Source: Atkinsonella hypoxylon (lineage: Eukaryota > Ascomycota > Sordariomycetes > Hypocreales > Clavicipitaceae). From it: DNA of 64,000 bases. Under the pieces are notes generated by a model that saw only the letters and a list, made by a program, of their open reading frames with translations, did not search any database and was not told the DNA's origin. The DNA is taken from positions 186,001-250,000 of the forward strand of contig JFHB01000026.1 of assembly GCA_000729835.1 (NCBI GenBank). Direction: 5' to 3'. Position 1 is the stretch's first letter; the number at the start of each line of letters is the position of its first letter. Both the position numbers and the translations under genes were made by a program. This document shows, in pieces, positions 34,901 through 42,300 of this stretch.

Positions 34901-37055
34901 ACCCTTGAGGGGAGACGACAGCGACTAGCTGTACTTGGTTCTGGTCAGGATCTTGAGATTTCAGTGCCACCGCAGCCACCTCGGCAACCAAAGGGTTTCC
35001 GAGGCCAGCCTCGATTTCGCCAAGTTCAACTCGTCTGCCTAAAATTTTGATCTGTTCCGAGGACAATCGCCCCAAGAATTCCACCTGTAGTGTGTCATCC
35101 GGACCCATGATTACCCTCGCCTTGTCGCCTGTTCGGTACAATCTGCCGTAAGGCTCAATATCCACAAAGGCAGCCGCAGTTTTCTCTGAGCTTTTGAGAT
35201 AGCCTACACTCAGCTGGGGGCCGCCGATTGCTAATTCACCTGCGAATCCTATGGGCACAGCTCTTGGCTGTTCTGATGAATCGAGAATGAAGATGGAGCA
35301 TGTCGGCATTGGTGGGCCGATGAGAGATGCCCGGTTCTTCACTGAAACTCTTGCATCTAGTGTACAACAAATAGTAGCCTCGGTTGGACCATATGCGTTG
35401 ACAATGTTCGTGGCACCACCTGCCACCGATATGTCGCGATCCCACGCAAAACTCTCGGCAACTTCTCGCTTCAACATTTCGCCACAGACCCACACTTCCC
35501 CAAGTTTTGGGATTCTCTTCGGCCTCAGCAAAGCAGCTATGCTTGGTGTCGTCATTGTAATATTTGCGTTTAATTGGTTAATCATCAACTCGGCATCTGT
35601 GAGCATCATGGTTCTATCACAGGAACATATCGTACCACCGATAGACAGGGTAACGAAGATTTCTAACACAGAAAGGTCAAACGTTGGTGCTGCCATCTGG
35701 AACCACCGAACGTTAGATGGCTCTGATTCGAAGGAGCGTGGAGCGGCCGCGATAGAGGCAGCAATTGCGCAAATCGCAGCATGATGTGTTATTTGAACGC
35801 CTTTAGGCTTTCCTGTAGAGCCACTGGTGAAGAGAATGTAGGCCACATCATTCTCAGATGCTTTGACCGTCAGCAAAGGTTGTGGTGGCAAGTCCTCGAT
35901 TTTTTGGCTTGCAATTCTCTCCACATTGATAAGAGTGAAGTTGGAGGGGTCGCCGATCGACTTTTCGAAATGTTTGAGCGTCTCGGTTGAGCCAAGCACA
36001 ACTTTGGAGCTGGTCAGTCCTGTCATGTGCTGTAATAGCTCGGATGGACACTCTATGGGAATAGGTGAAACCGCACAACCGGCCTTGAGAACACCTAACC
36101 AGGCGATGTATAATTCTGAAGAGGTACTCAGAAAAACAGTAACAGTTCGGTTATCTTGGTCCGCATCAGTCCCGATTATTTGCAGTATCCTTTCGGCCAG
36201 GATTGTGGACAAATGATCCAGTGCTTTATAAGTATATGTGACTCTTCCGATTGGGCCTATATAATCTAGCGCAATCTTGTCAGGATTCTCTTCCACTCTG
36301 GCTTGAAAAGGGTTTTGTAGCAAGGACGACTCGTATTTTTGGAGTCGTCTTGGGAGCCCGAGTTGACTCTCAAAGTCCGGAGGGTTCATCAGTGGAGGAT
36401 GATTCAGAACTGATGTGCGTGAGAAAGACGAGACCTGAAATCTTGGATCAGATGAGTATTGCATATCTTCAACATTCTGAGACCATCCCATATGAGAGAG
36501 AAAAGAGGTGCTGATGGCCTGTATGAAGGTTTCGGGTACAAGGTCAAGGGAAATGCGTAGTGAGTAGCTCGTGTCACTGACGACAGCAACAAATGGCCTC
36601 GTAGGAAATAATTTCGTCGCAGCAGTATCGTCGTGCCCTTGCAGAATTATTGCGAAGTCAGAGTGGCTGTTTTGTGAACTTGATATGGTATTGAGTAACG
36701 GAATTCTGATGCGGCTGCTACCAGCTTGTGCTGGTTCCCTTGTCGCTTGTATAGTACCGGCTTCCGCAATCTCGGTGGTGGTTTGGGCGAGGTGGGTGAC
36801 GAAATCAAATGATACCTCATCGTCACCGAGAAGGTTGAATATGAAGCTGGCAAAATGCTGCCATGTTTCATCCTTCTTCTGGTGGGGTGAGTCGATGTTT
36901 CCGCGAACAGTACGATAGCGAATATCGTCCCCATGCAGCGAGTCCCGGTGCAAAACCTTGCAGCAGTGCAACGCGGGAAATCGAGTGATGGCTACTTTGT
37001 CCATGGCATATTTTGAATCCTCTGTTAAGGACAAAATGGGTTCAGTGCTGCACAC
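22974..37055 (-). CDS. sidC: ferrichrome-type siderophore nonribosomal peptide synthetase (SidC/NPS1-like)
   Basis: A single 14-kb exon encodes 4,693 residues. Domain order is A-T-C-A-T-C-A-T-C-T-C-T-C, the layout of SidC-type ferrichrome/ferricrocin synthetases. Adenylation domains lie at about 245-766 (FTSGSTGKPKG near 409), 1365-1875 (FTSGTTGTPKG near 1520) and 2470-2985 (YTSGSTGTPKG near 2630). Carrier-protein serines lie in LGIDSLRS (about 826), LGIDSLGA (1933), LGLDSIAS (3050), YGVDSITT (3602) and IGVDSIIA (4160). Condensation motifs are LHSIFDG (C1, first His replaced), HHSLHDG (C2), HHALYDM (C3, Gly replaced), HHATYDG (C4) and HHALYDG (C5). In this family the third A domain loads acyl-hydroxyornithine and the terminal T-C-T-C modules support its repeated use, giving a cyclic hexapeptide hydroxamate. 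An Epichloe SidN-like extracellular siderophore synthetase has similar architecture and cannot be excluded. The locus has no hydroxylase or acyltransferase. Confidence 0.93.
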   Translation of the reverse strand: MCSTEPILSLTEDSKYAMDKVAITRFPALHCCKVLHRDSLHGDDIRYRTVRGNIDSPHQKKDETWQHFASFIFNLLGDDEVSFDFVTHLAQTTTEIAEAGTIQATREPAQAGSSRIRIPLLNTISSSQNSHSDFAIILQGHDDTAATKLFPTRPFVAVVSDTSYSLRISLDLVPETFIQAISTSFLSHMGWSQNVEDMQYSSDPRFQVSSFSRTSVLNHPPLMNPPDFESQLGLPRRLQKYESSLLQNPFQARVEENPDKIALDYIGPIGRVTYTYKALDHLSTILAERILQIIGTDADQDNRTVTVFLSTSSELYIAWLGVLKAGCAVSPIPIECPSELLQHMTGLTSSKVVLGSTETLKHFEKSIGDPSNFTLINVERIASQKIEDLPPQPLLTVKASENDVAYILFTSGSTGKPKGVQITHHAAICAIAASIAAAPRSFESEPSNVRWFQMAAPTFDLSVLEIFVTLSIGGTICSCDRTMMLTDAELMINQLNANITMTTPSIAALLRPKRIPKLGEVWVCGEMLKREVAESFAWDRDISVAGGATNIVNAYGPTEATICCTLDARVSVKNRASLIGPPMPTCSIFILDSSEQPRAVPIGFAGELAIGGPQLSVGYLKSSEKTAAAFVDIEPYGRLYRTGDKARVIMGPDDTLQVEFLGRLSSEQIKILGRRVELGEIEAGLGNPLVAEVAAVALKSQDPDQNQVQLVAVVSPQGYQDEEEILKSCLERAENVLQPHMRPKVYYIMDKLPRLPSEKIDRNALAQSCSSAEKSGLRPLKVDGAEASAVETKSTPMLSSVINAISSVAIVKSNTITSATTLLSLGIDSLRSVTLLQTFRELGVEGLQITDILTCHNLGDLNTKAEKASRQSKPSLPTSNAVNSVLSDFEERHKDQCIKLLGYDERSIISVLPATTSQAITLASYLLTADADGTQTTAGSKAFIQHTVFSVRPELNAERVIEAWVRVLSRYDIMRTVFAQVDDELTPFAQCILRPDHDAAQIRPHMYSTKRENDSKQMIKTAQKAAEDAITLNDPPRRLSVVQTSNQTIIILSMLHSIFDGGSENVIWEDVEREYLQQSSIERTGISTAVQRHFSEDRDQATKFWHSYLDGLNSPPFPCLRSTVPGTNEVGCGGCSYVSELLLDDLTRQAAALHASPLSILQAAWAQILLTYTGERDIAFGNLVSDRFANDLVHCSAPVISIHPIRVTLNEEDRKRNIDVLLDRTTQNAASLSHLHTLITSARYDTVFALQMYPNTGKGAALYEKIGYPAMTNDQAVMIEVYPCASGVLEFRATYQYALLDDVAAHAMLEDLATVTVEIMRNPDRHFMCLSNELLQQRSGRFEQANGYHHLGRQLLHECVSEFAQKSPSSIALAFYDDLDLGHPKVELTYADLERKSELIASFLRGHLATDSAKHVVPICMEKCPELYITLLGILKAGAAWCPIDPTYPAARQILLIEKTNTGIVFASKTTASQFSSTLPTSYVAINVPDLLREDLDSQSMFQSPNLQTFNKINIQGSDIAYIIFTSGTTGTPKGVPISHEAASISVDSYIQRINNNFGGDEVKYLQFANYTFDAFVGDVFAVWKLGGTLISATRDILLSSFPALANQASATHTCLTPSFASTLHPEDINTLRVVAMGGETLPQSLADEWNKHVSLCNLYGPAETTINVTINKLTSASRSRNIGTALPAVSATVMVSEYPVMRHGLGELVISGPQLSPGYWDQTDSDDKFRWNDALHCRVYHTGDYVRQLVDGSFDFVGRKDDLVKISGMRVELKEVSTVCSAGHESVMQTEVLLTEIPDTSQPSLVCFIDCGKRECLADGKSNILATEDAQSIVSAVKRHAITELPRHMVPDVFIPLSSLPRNQSSKINRKNLLEIFAHEWPMQQLSLADGEDVDPEWDSQHRPLLEKIRDMIKILPTSLSSNTTIAELGIDSLGAIRLSSRLKNEGHKISAMQVLDSTTIGDLISRLSVQIQDNKDWKTNIDTYLKHWKPLVADHLGKDPTQFSLIPTTVFQDGMLVETLRSPLLYWGNFSWQLSSTVDIKRLHEAWQVVSRSHDILRLSFLPTVYFEQDGPAKHLGSSSMFIQLIDDEANINWQEIVEESGDLKQSIQAVRDKFATSSYESNFSSPPWQITILSQQGQRIMILTIHHSLHDGKMLHYLMEDVICAYRSGKVSAKRCQVQEAIGRLVLRNVDSNANKFWVDALSPFASQTYLGDETSSGPKPVVKQIRHRTSEMKATYLASKLAALARELGATSLSPLIRIAFGAMLTEYLETQSVLFGEVRSERLLESQLVDAMAPLSATYPVPFNSSGGIKKLVQKQQSLVIDSIRYGPPQPSELRKALRKSGNEALYSAILVLRPRSQDDEVSPAPWEEIEDIPVMNVDHEFALNVFENVDDTITISLSVDETIMSLGAQEIFLQQLDALLVACGKATSETSLGDLITYFPENLLSKASSNVSSQFPATVPPSYYIETWARTHPDWKAVEVATEFVAGQKLATEYWTYRDFNETANQVANFIIDSSVRERAVAASLDRSLISFAIIIGIMKSGNTYVPVETSLPSDRKSFLLKNSEVAMAFYCDNNFDGVELPEDALVLDTKDRSFLETLATKETADIPDTYPADLDAYLLYTSGSTGTPKGVRVSRQNLSSYSDAWGEFIGDVCPKSLELGGVGKFLCLASRAFDVHIGEMFLAWRFGFCAVTGDRLSMLDDIPRTLNELHVTHAAIVPSLLDQTGLTPEDAPHLVYLGVGGEKMTQKTQQIWSSSDRVVLINAYGPTEVTIGCSAARLWPDSDTQCIGHPLGDSVAHVLVPGADGHVKKGMPGELVFEGSLVANGYLNRPDAKGFCEINGRKMYRTGDIVRMDADNSILFLGRKDEQVKVRGQRLELGEVSEVVRSLFPADIDVVTLLLKHPGMSTQFLVSFVAPSGVSPCGKLRFITENHKEVNNSLRLACEQVLPAYMVPDMIIPVSFIPLRDTSKKTDAKALEQMFQTLSLSDLFGTDSVPGEENCVKSSRRLTTAEEQIVSVVKSLVVQSENRDVRPDSTLFQLGLDSIASVGLSFKLRKLGFDLTVTQLLQNPTIEELGRMSQKIKTTKNEVQANSEIIEQTFEQLEEQTRLLLRDTTMTHVESIRPCMPLQEVLVAHTMSHGIETENEYISHFTFELDSMVAVDHVKATWAVVVKNHELLRTYFISRETDIVQLIMKGEYYSISWKYITGPQTEYKDRLHSFTKEVADDIVTNIDKLPPVRFTLAFCDSTNSRNEPFLFMLSIHHALYDMASIGMILQDFETAYKNGSVPRRPSILPLLKYIAAQQYNESEVRSYWTELFRGHNYTAEETPPKSLHIATKTFSTSLTDLESLCSQTNTTLSALTQGLFGCALSQKLLRSDLIFGVVLSGRSIDLEGVESMAAPCMSTIPQRLRPGVDGKTVSELATTAQDRLFRSMQYQHTSLRALSRWLGISGPLFSSLFSFTKSATSADTTSLEPTILKHVGGEMFLEFELAVECEANVDTDTVSLRARSTMFDAAEELDALLDRIESLVTTFVNGGDEIIVENYAALAQQTEEHESLPEDDEWSSLEQQIRNVVVAFSGTTPAEVKRTTPFIKYGVDSITTITFSKMLRKHGFQVSGADVLRNPSIVKLAFHIQASRPSLVEAPDVSNMASEFTSTRSWSNDLLSGILSGESLDDVIAVYPLTPLQAGMVSATIMMDPTLYSHHHPLKLPKGTEIPKIRSAWAALVAKHDILRTSFHEIVQPRPQLVGAVHRNPTLKWDEVVTGEVQAAIDDLVERTKFTEIASFKSPPAGATLIQGTEQLILVVSLHHATYDGTSIRFIFEDLWSILHGLCVPDRKPFYETAMMIHDASSASVPFWIESLAGYQGASPIADPNEIQSRVTVRTVQLMHNVSTLEHWCADKGVTTSTVCQLAVGKAICAQVKSRDVVLGQVHAARLDLNGADEVAGPMLNTVPQRVCLGGDSLTNSDYLRDLQAFQKNSLDHLHASLSEIQQLWRRNNGLDGHLFEVLFVFRKGEDADKSTFFEPFERESAETLPPSHYDLVVVAHQKRDASLELEVYSKFLEKTTDGLVDLLVESFESILKHPDKRAIDSPKSLAQFPTPSQAKTNGTASTTAFDSNAIEYYLGPLSKVLSDISNTPISDMDAQTSIFSIGVDSIIAIRVAGACRKAQIPLKTMDIMRNAKLGKLCEVALANSRQSTLTDGTKAVNDVSSLVEPEIRLEAISKLGREDSAIQDVLPVLAGQEYHLAMWLDSGKTLFEPTWVFKTRNRLDIERLRAAWKSLVCRNESLRTCFVQVKPTTAIQVILKPESAYVSRSFTTLLAPDDMDLEAFVKNEIRKLYKIPSSLYEPPARLSFIQGGSRGDAVLLRQHHALYDGWSMGILIDELSSLYSGDNQQEPASLTFHQFAKHTLENLREKNEEQFWTDTLSQCEPTIVAPHNIASTSRKRPFIIFDCSNVSKAALKSAARAYGVTLQCLIQVAFGRMLSEVAKSSSPVFGYYTASRSARLDGVEKLASPTLNMLPIVIPKELVTSPSDKKNLVDQLHRFQAFTNSRSDYEQSRLRDVMHWASTKQASPLFNAHLNILWNDEILLKSQELQDTLLQPWPLGVPSDYVSLEPLTQDSAVDGLDASFLPAKTLFANIGPSLETGNLAIGIGCDPALRDARGLEEIARLFSEHLAQIVAGRHERN

Positions 37056-37124
37056 CAGAGTAGTGAGAGTTGATGCCGCTCAGCGGTTATTTTTCAAGGC
37101 TTATAGGATCACGTGGGGCGGGGA

Positions 37125-37215
37125 GACCACGGAGAGACTTTGAGGTTATAGCTAGCTTGATGCTAGGCAAGACCGGTAGAATCGAATGCTTGGGGGTTAT
37201 CAATCTCTGGCCTCT
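37125..37215 (+). repeat. duplicated upstream block, copy 1
   Basis: Shares AGAC-rich start, GGTTATAGCTAGCTTGATGC-like centre and GTTATCAATCTCTGGCCTC end with copy 2 at 37612-37705, in direct orientation and about 70-75 percent alike by eye. Confidence 0.55.
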
Positions 37216-37611
37216 CTCCTCTCTCTTCTCTCCTCTCTCCTTTCTCCTAGGCTCTTTTCCTGTCTTATATGGTTGGGACAAGCGAGCTACTGGCCCACTG
37301 CTGAGCCTGCTATGGTTCTCTGTCATAGCACTAGTAGCAGGGGCGCTGATATAACGTCTGGTATATCGGCGAAAGATGTACTGGGTGAGGAGATAGTTCC
37401 ATGACCGAGGTCTTGATACGTGCTAGACATGCAGAATGGCCCATTACGTAATGACGCTGCATTAAGGTGGACCCACTTGGGCGAGAAACAGCGTGACACG
37501 ACTTGATTCACCCCGGTGTGATTTGAGAAGCCCAAAAACACCCCTTTAAGAAAAAAAGGTCATTCACACCAAAACCCACACTTTGTAAGCAGCAATAATA
37601 GATATAAATTA

Positions 37612-37705
37612 CGCCGTGACGACCGAGGGACTGCGGAGTCATAACTAGATTGACGCTAGGTACCTAGTAGGTGCTACTGCCCGAAGTTATCAATCTCTTG
37701 CCTCC
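37612..37705 (+). repeat. duplicated upstream block, copy 2
   Basis: Direct partner of 37125-37215. The conserved tail reads GTTATCAATCTCTTGCCTC and is followed by CGTTATCTAG, another GATA-type site in reverse. Confidence 0.55.
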
Positions 37706-37942
37706 TCGTTATCTAGGGCCAGTGTTGCGGGGCGGTTTGGCTCCGTAGGGGGGTGGATTCGTACTCCCCGAGTACGAATCCGGAAGGCAAAGAAAAGATT
37801 GTCGTAAGATTACTCGGGAAATAACAGTGCAGATAAATGATAACAGTAGATCCTTGTGATGTGTGATGTATTAAGCTTGGTTGGATCCCTCTCTCTGGTC
37901 TACGAATTTGACTATTGATGCTACTGGCTAGTCACGTGTTCC

Positions 37943-38292
37943 GGGGTGTACAGTAAATCTCAGGTCCAGACCATGTGTGCATTGGTCCAGAGTGGAGCTA
38001 GAGCGGGTGTAGATTTAGGCAGAATAGTATATGCCTAGTATATACTAAGTATATACTAAGTACACAGTATTAATTTTTAAGCAAAAGATCTAGAGTGCAT
38101 TTCTATAGCACTAGACTACTAGATATAAGTGCACTATACCACTAGATATTAGTGCAATACCACTAAATATAAAAATGTCGATTCGCACTAATACACTATG
38201 CATTCTGTATATACCTAGTATATACCCGGTATATACAAAACGCTTCACTGCCTGCGAAAAATAAAACTGAACCTGAGATTTACTGGAACCCC
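37943..38292. mobile_element. hAT-like MITE, copy 2 (350 bp) with perfect 8-bp target duplication
   Basis: Left end GGGGTGTACAGTAAATCTCA and right end, read in reverse, GGGGTTCCAGTAAATCTCAG form terminal inverted repeats. CGTGTTCC flanks the element on both sides (37935-37942 and 38293-38300). An 8-bp duplication is typical of hAT elements. The right arm has lost the GGTCCAGAGTGGAGC segment present in copy 1. The inside has about three diverged 22-bp satellite units. It sits in the promoter region of the siderophore NRPS. Confidence 0.85.
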
Positions 38293-39390
38293 CGTGTTCC
38301 GCCCTAGAGGCATCCGTACATTATTCCGTGGCAGGTAGGGTCCCCTGTTGTTCTTCGCGGGCTTAATACCCGGACCGCGCCCCACTTATTTGGTTTTGAT
38401 TTTCGCTCACACCACCCTTTAACCAAGAAAAAAAAAAAAACCCCCCAAAAAACCGGGGCGTGGCACGAGTACAAATTAATTCGGAGAAGGAAAGCTAACT
38501 AATGTTTCGTGACCAACTCGGGGATACCTTCGAATGTCCGAGAGTTTAGCCGCTAGTATCGGAAATTCAACCAGCAGTTCTTTCACTATAAGAGGATCCC
38601 CATATTTAATTAAACTACTTCTCCACCACAACACTCTTAAAGAGCTCTTGGGGGTGCAGATTCCGACTCAGCACACCATTAGTAGAGCCTAGTCGCTACA
38701 GGTTGCTTATGAGCTATTTTTATTTTTTTTCTACAAGATTAAGTCATATAGGAATGCAAACTCGACTTTCAGTCATACAGGGGCTCGGAGCGCGTGCTAG
38801 GATGGGATGTACTCCTCCAACCTATGAATTTCGTTGGAAGGTACCTAGCGATTGATACTCCAACTGCGTAAAAAGTAAAGTCACGGAGCAACGTATAACA
38901 AGCTACAAGGGAGCCTTACTTTGAAAATCCATCTACAAGCAGGCTTTATGAGGCTACATGGTACTTTTGGGCACCGTGATAAGCGCACCCAAAATGCCCC
39001 GTAAAGTATCGGTAAAAATAAAACAGGTTTGGAATGTGAAGCTTGCCACTAGCCCACGCTAATGTAGAGTCAAGGAGCCCACAACCTCTCTTTTATATGA
39101 AAAATTGGATACTGTTTAGTTAGCTATTCACGCACTACTGTATTCGTCACAATCGATTGATCTCCTTGAGCACATTACATGTGAGATGAGACATGTACAT
39201 GCAGCCTAGTAACGACCCGAGAATCGAACTTCTGATCGTCATGCAGTGAAGCGAGTCTGAAGAAACTTATACGAAGATTTATCTGCCCGTCGCCGCGGTT
39301 GTCAGCGTTGAACAGCCGCAACCGTTTTCAACTGAGGCTAGACAATCATAGGATCTTTGTCATAGTCCGTCCAAGTGGTAGACTGAGAAG

Positions 39391-42300
39391 ATGGCTGCCA
39401 AAAAGGTGTGTTGATCCGCCAAAGTTTGATCCGACAGATAACCTGCGATACTCAACTCATAAAGACCATGGCTAATTTGTCCCATGACAGCGGTCTCAGT
39501 CCGCCTTCAGCTACCTACGACTACTAGTAGCAGTCAATCCACAGCCTTTGGACTTTGTGCTGCTAGTTTTTGGAACCCTTGCCTCAATTGCTGCTGGCGT
39601 GCCGTTCCCAATCATGTCCATGTTATTTGGTCAATTGGTCGACCAGCTAAACGGGGCGTCCTGCGCAAACGAACAGCATATAGCAAATTCGCATGAGAGC
39701 GTCATTGCGACCAAAGTTCTTCTCACGGTGTATATCACAATCGCCAACTTCATCCTCATGTATGTCGCGACTGGCTCTTGGACCATCTTTGGCGAGCGCT
39801 TGGTGCGCCGTCTTCGGTATGCCTATCTGCAGTCTCTGCTCAAGCAGGAGGTCGCCTTCTTCGAAACCTGTCCGGCCGGCGAGGTTGCTGCCAGACTGGA
39901 CGGTGATCTTACCACGATCCAGGCTGGCGTGTCGGAAAAGGTTGGGATTGTCATTCAGAGTATCTCGTACTTTTGTACCGCGTACGTTGTGTCGTTCACG
40001 CTGGATGCGCCTCTCGCGGGAATGCTTGTGAGCTTGGTTCCGGCCTTTATGCTCATGACGTTATTTGGCGGACACTACACCAAGAAATACAGTGGCCAGG
40101 TACAAGAAAGACTGGCGCCAGCCATATCAGTGGCATCCGAGTCCATCTCGAACATGAAGCTTATCAAGGCTTTTCACGCAAGCAAGAAGATTGAAGCCGT
40201 CTTCGAGATCCATTTGGCAACTACCCATCGCCCTGCTATGGGAAAACTGCTGACCGCAGCCATTCAAATGGGTTTGCTTTATTTTATCGGCTACTCTGCC
40301 AATGCTATAGCAATATCTCAGGGAGGGAGGCAAGTCGCTGATTCAATCGCCTCAGAGTCTCATGAGACTCTGGGAGCTGTTTACGCCGTTATGATGACAC
40401 TGATTGATGGTAAGGTCCTCTTCTCAAAACCTTTTTGAACCTTGACTAATGGAGTTATCTTTTTAGCCTCCTATGTAATCAGTCAAGTTGCCCCTTTTGC
40501 AACGGTTTTTGCCTCAGCGTCCGGGGCTGCGGATAAGATCCTCGACACAATCCATCGCAAACCAAAGATCGATGCGTCCCAGGACTCCAAAGGCGTTTTT
40601 GTACCCAAGATCGAAGGCAAAATCGAATTCCGAGATGTAGTCTTTCACTACCCCAGTCGTCCTGAGATGAAGGTACATGATCATCTCAGCCTCACCATTC
40701 CAGCCGGGAAAATGACTGGTATTGTTGGTGGCTCTGGAAGCGGCAAGTCCACCATTGCAGCATTGACGCAACGTTTCTACGACCCTGATGAAGGGAGTGT
40801 CCTCGTCGATGGCCAAGATGTGCGTGATATCCAGTTACAATCACTACGAGGCCACATCGGCTACGTGGAACAGAATCCCGTTCTATTTGATCGTTCAATC
40901 AGGGAAAATATAGCACATGGCTTGATAGGCTCATCTAGGCTAGAGCACAAGCCTTTGCAAAAGTTACTTGTCAACGGTGGGCTCTCTTTTCTCGCACACG
41001 ATGTCGCCGAGGGAGGCAACATGGACGATCTAGTAGCACGATCATCGCAGCTGCGAGAGCTGCTGTCAATGATTCGTGTGGCATCTAGCCAGGCCGGACT
41101 GGATAACTGTCTCATTAACTTACCCCTGGGACTAGCCACGTCTGTTGGCACTGGCGGCAGCCAGCTAAGCGGTGGTCAGAAACAGCGCGTAGCTCTTGCA
41201 CGGGCTCTGATTCGGCAACCGTCGATTCTGATTCTGGATGAGGCTACTGCTGCCCTCGACTCGAGCACAGAAGCGCAAGTCATGGAGTCAATACACAATC
41301 TTCACGGTGAAAGGACTGTTATCTGCGTGGCACATCGATTGAGCACCGTCAAAAATGCAGACAACATCCTGGTCATGGGACCTAGAGGCAAGATTATCGA
41401 ACAAGGCAGCTATGCAATGCTTACAGCCTCTGGTGGTGTTTTTGCCTCTATGGTCCAGTCTCAAGCTCTCGTAGCTTCAGAAGGTAGTGGAGCTCAAGAT
41501 TTGAAGGCAACCAAGTCCTATGATGCCGAAACGGTCAATGATGTAGAGTCGCTAAACAGCGACGACAAACAAGGGGCGATGGTTAGCGGAGCGCCTATTG
41601 CAGAAGCACCATTGAGAGAAGAAAGGAAACCTGCGAAGCCAGAGGCTAAGATGAGCACCCTTTCCGTTTTCTTTCACTTAATGAAGATTGACCGCATGCG
41701 ACACCGCGTTGTGTCTGCTATTGGTCTTCTTGCATCGGTCATTGTTGGTGGAGCCCATGCTGGTGAGGCAGTCATTTTTGGCAACGCAGCAGGCAACTTG
41801 GCATTCTGCCGGCCACCACCCGATATTCGCCGAAGTGCTTCTCTATATGGTCTTCTGTTCTTCATACTCGCTGTCATCGAGTTCTTTGCGAACTCGTTGT
41901 CCGGAGCATGCTTCGGATACGTCTCCGACAGGCTCGTTAACAGTATTCGCAGACACACTTTGCGATCCTTGCTTCGCCGCGGTTTGCAGTGGCATGAAAC
42001 CGAAGACAGAACCCCTGGAGCTCTCATCAGCTATTTCACTGCCGATGCCACGGCCATGAGTGGGTTGACCGGGACCATTTTGGGAGTGTCTGTGTCAGTT
42101 CTAGTAACTTTGCTTGGGGGCATCATACTTGGCAACGCCATAGCATGGAAAATCTCTCTTGTTCTGACAGCATGCATACCTCTCATCTTCGCGTCTGGAT
42201 TCCTTCGGCTCCGTCTCCATGCACGATTCGCAGCTCGACACGCCAAAGCATTCTCTGATTCCGTCGCTACTGCGACTGAATCGGTGTCACAGATCAAGAC

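Larger units (their letters stand above)
37056..39390. promoter_or_regulatory. divergent promoter region between siderophore NRPS and ABC transporter
   Basis: This 2.3-kb spacer separates two divergently transcribed genes. It holds a pyrimidine-rich tract (37202-37262), a duplicated block of about 90 bp (37125-37215 and 37612-37705), MITE copy 2 and an A-run at 38428. GATA boxes of the HGATAR type appear at 37831-37836 and 37838-37843 (AGATAAATGATAA) and 39279-39285 (TTATCTG). The duplicated block contains TTATCAATCTCT, an inverted TGATAA. In ascomycetes, siderophore genes are repressed by the GATA factor SreA through ATCWGATAA. None of the boxes here is an exact match, so control is inferred. 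Confidence 0.5.

Noticed and set aside
22974..37055. Reading the NRPS as a mycotoxin or cyclic peptide synthetase of another class
   Set aside because: The A-T-C-A-T-C-A-T-C-T-C-T-C order with trailing T-C pairs and the adjacent siderophore transporter point to a ferrichrome-type enzyme.
39195..39260. tRNA-like segment on the minus strand (contains GTTCGATTCTC)
   Set aside because: The T-loop sequence is present, but the T stem does not pair (only two of five pairs) and no cloverleaf can be completed. At most an old tRNA fragment.
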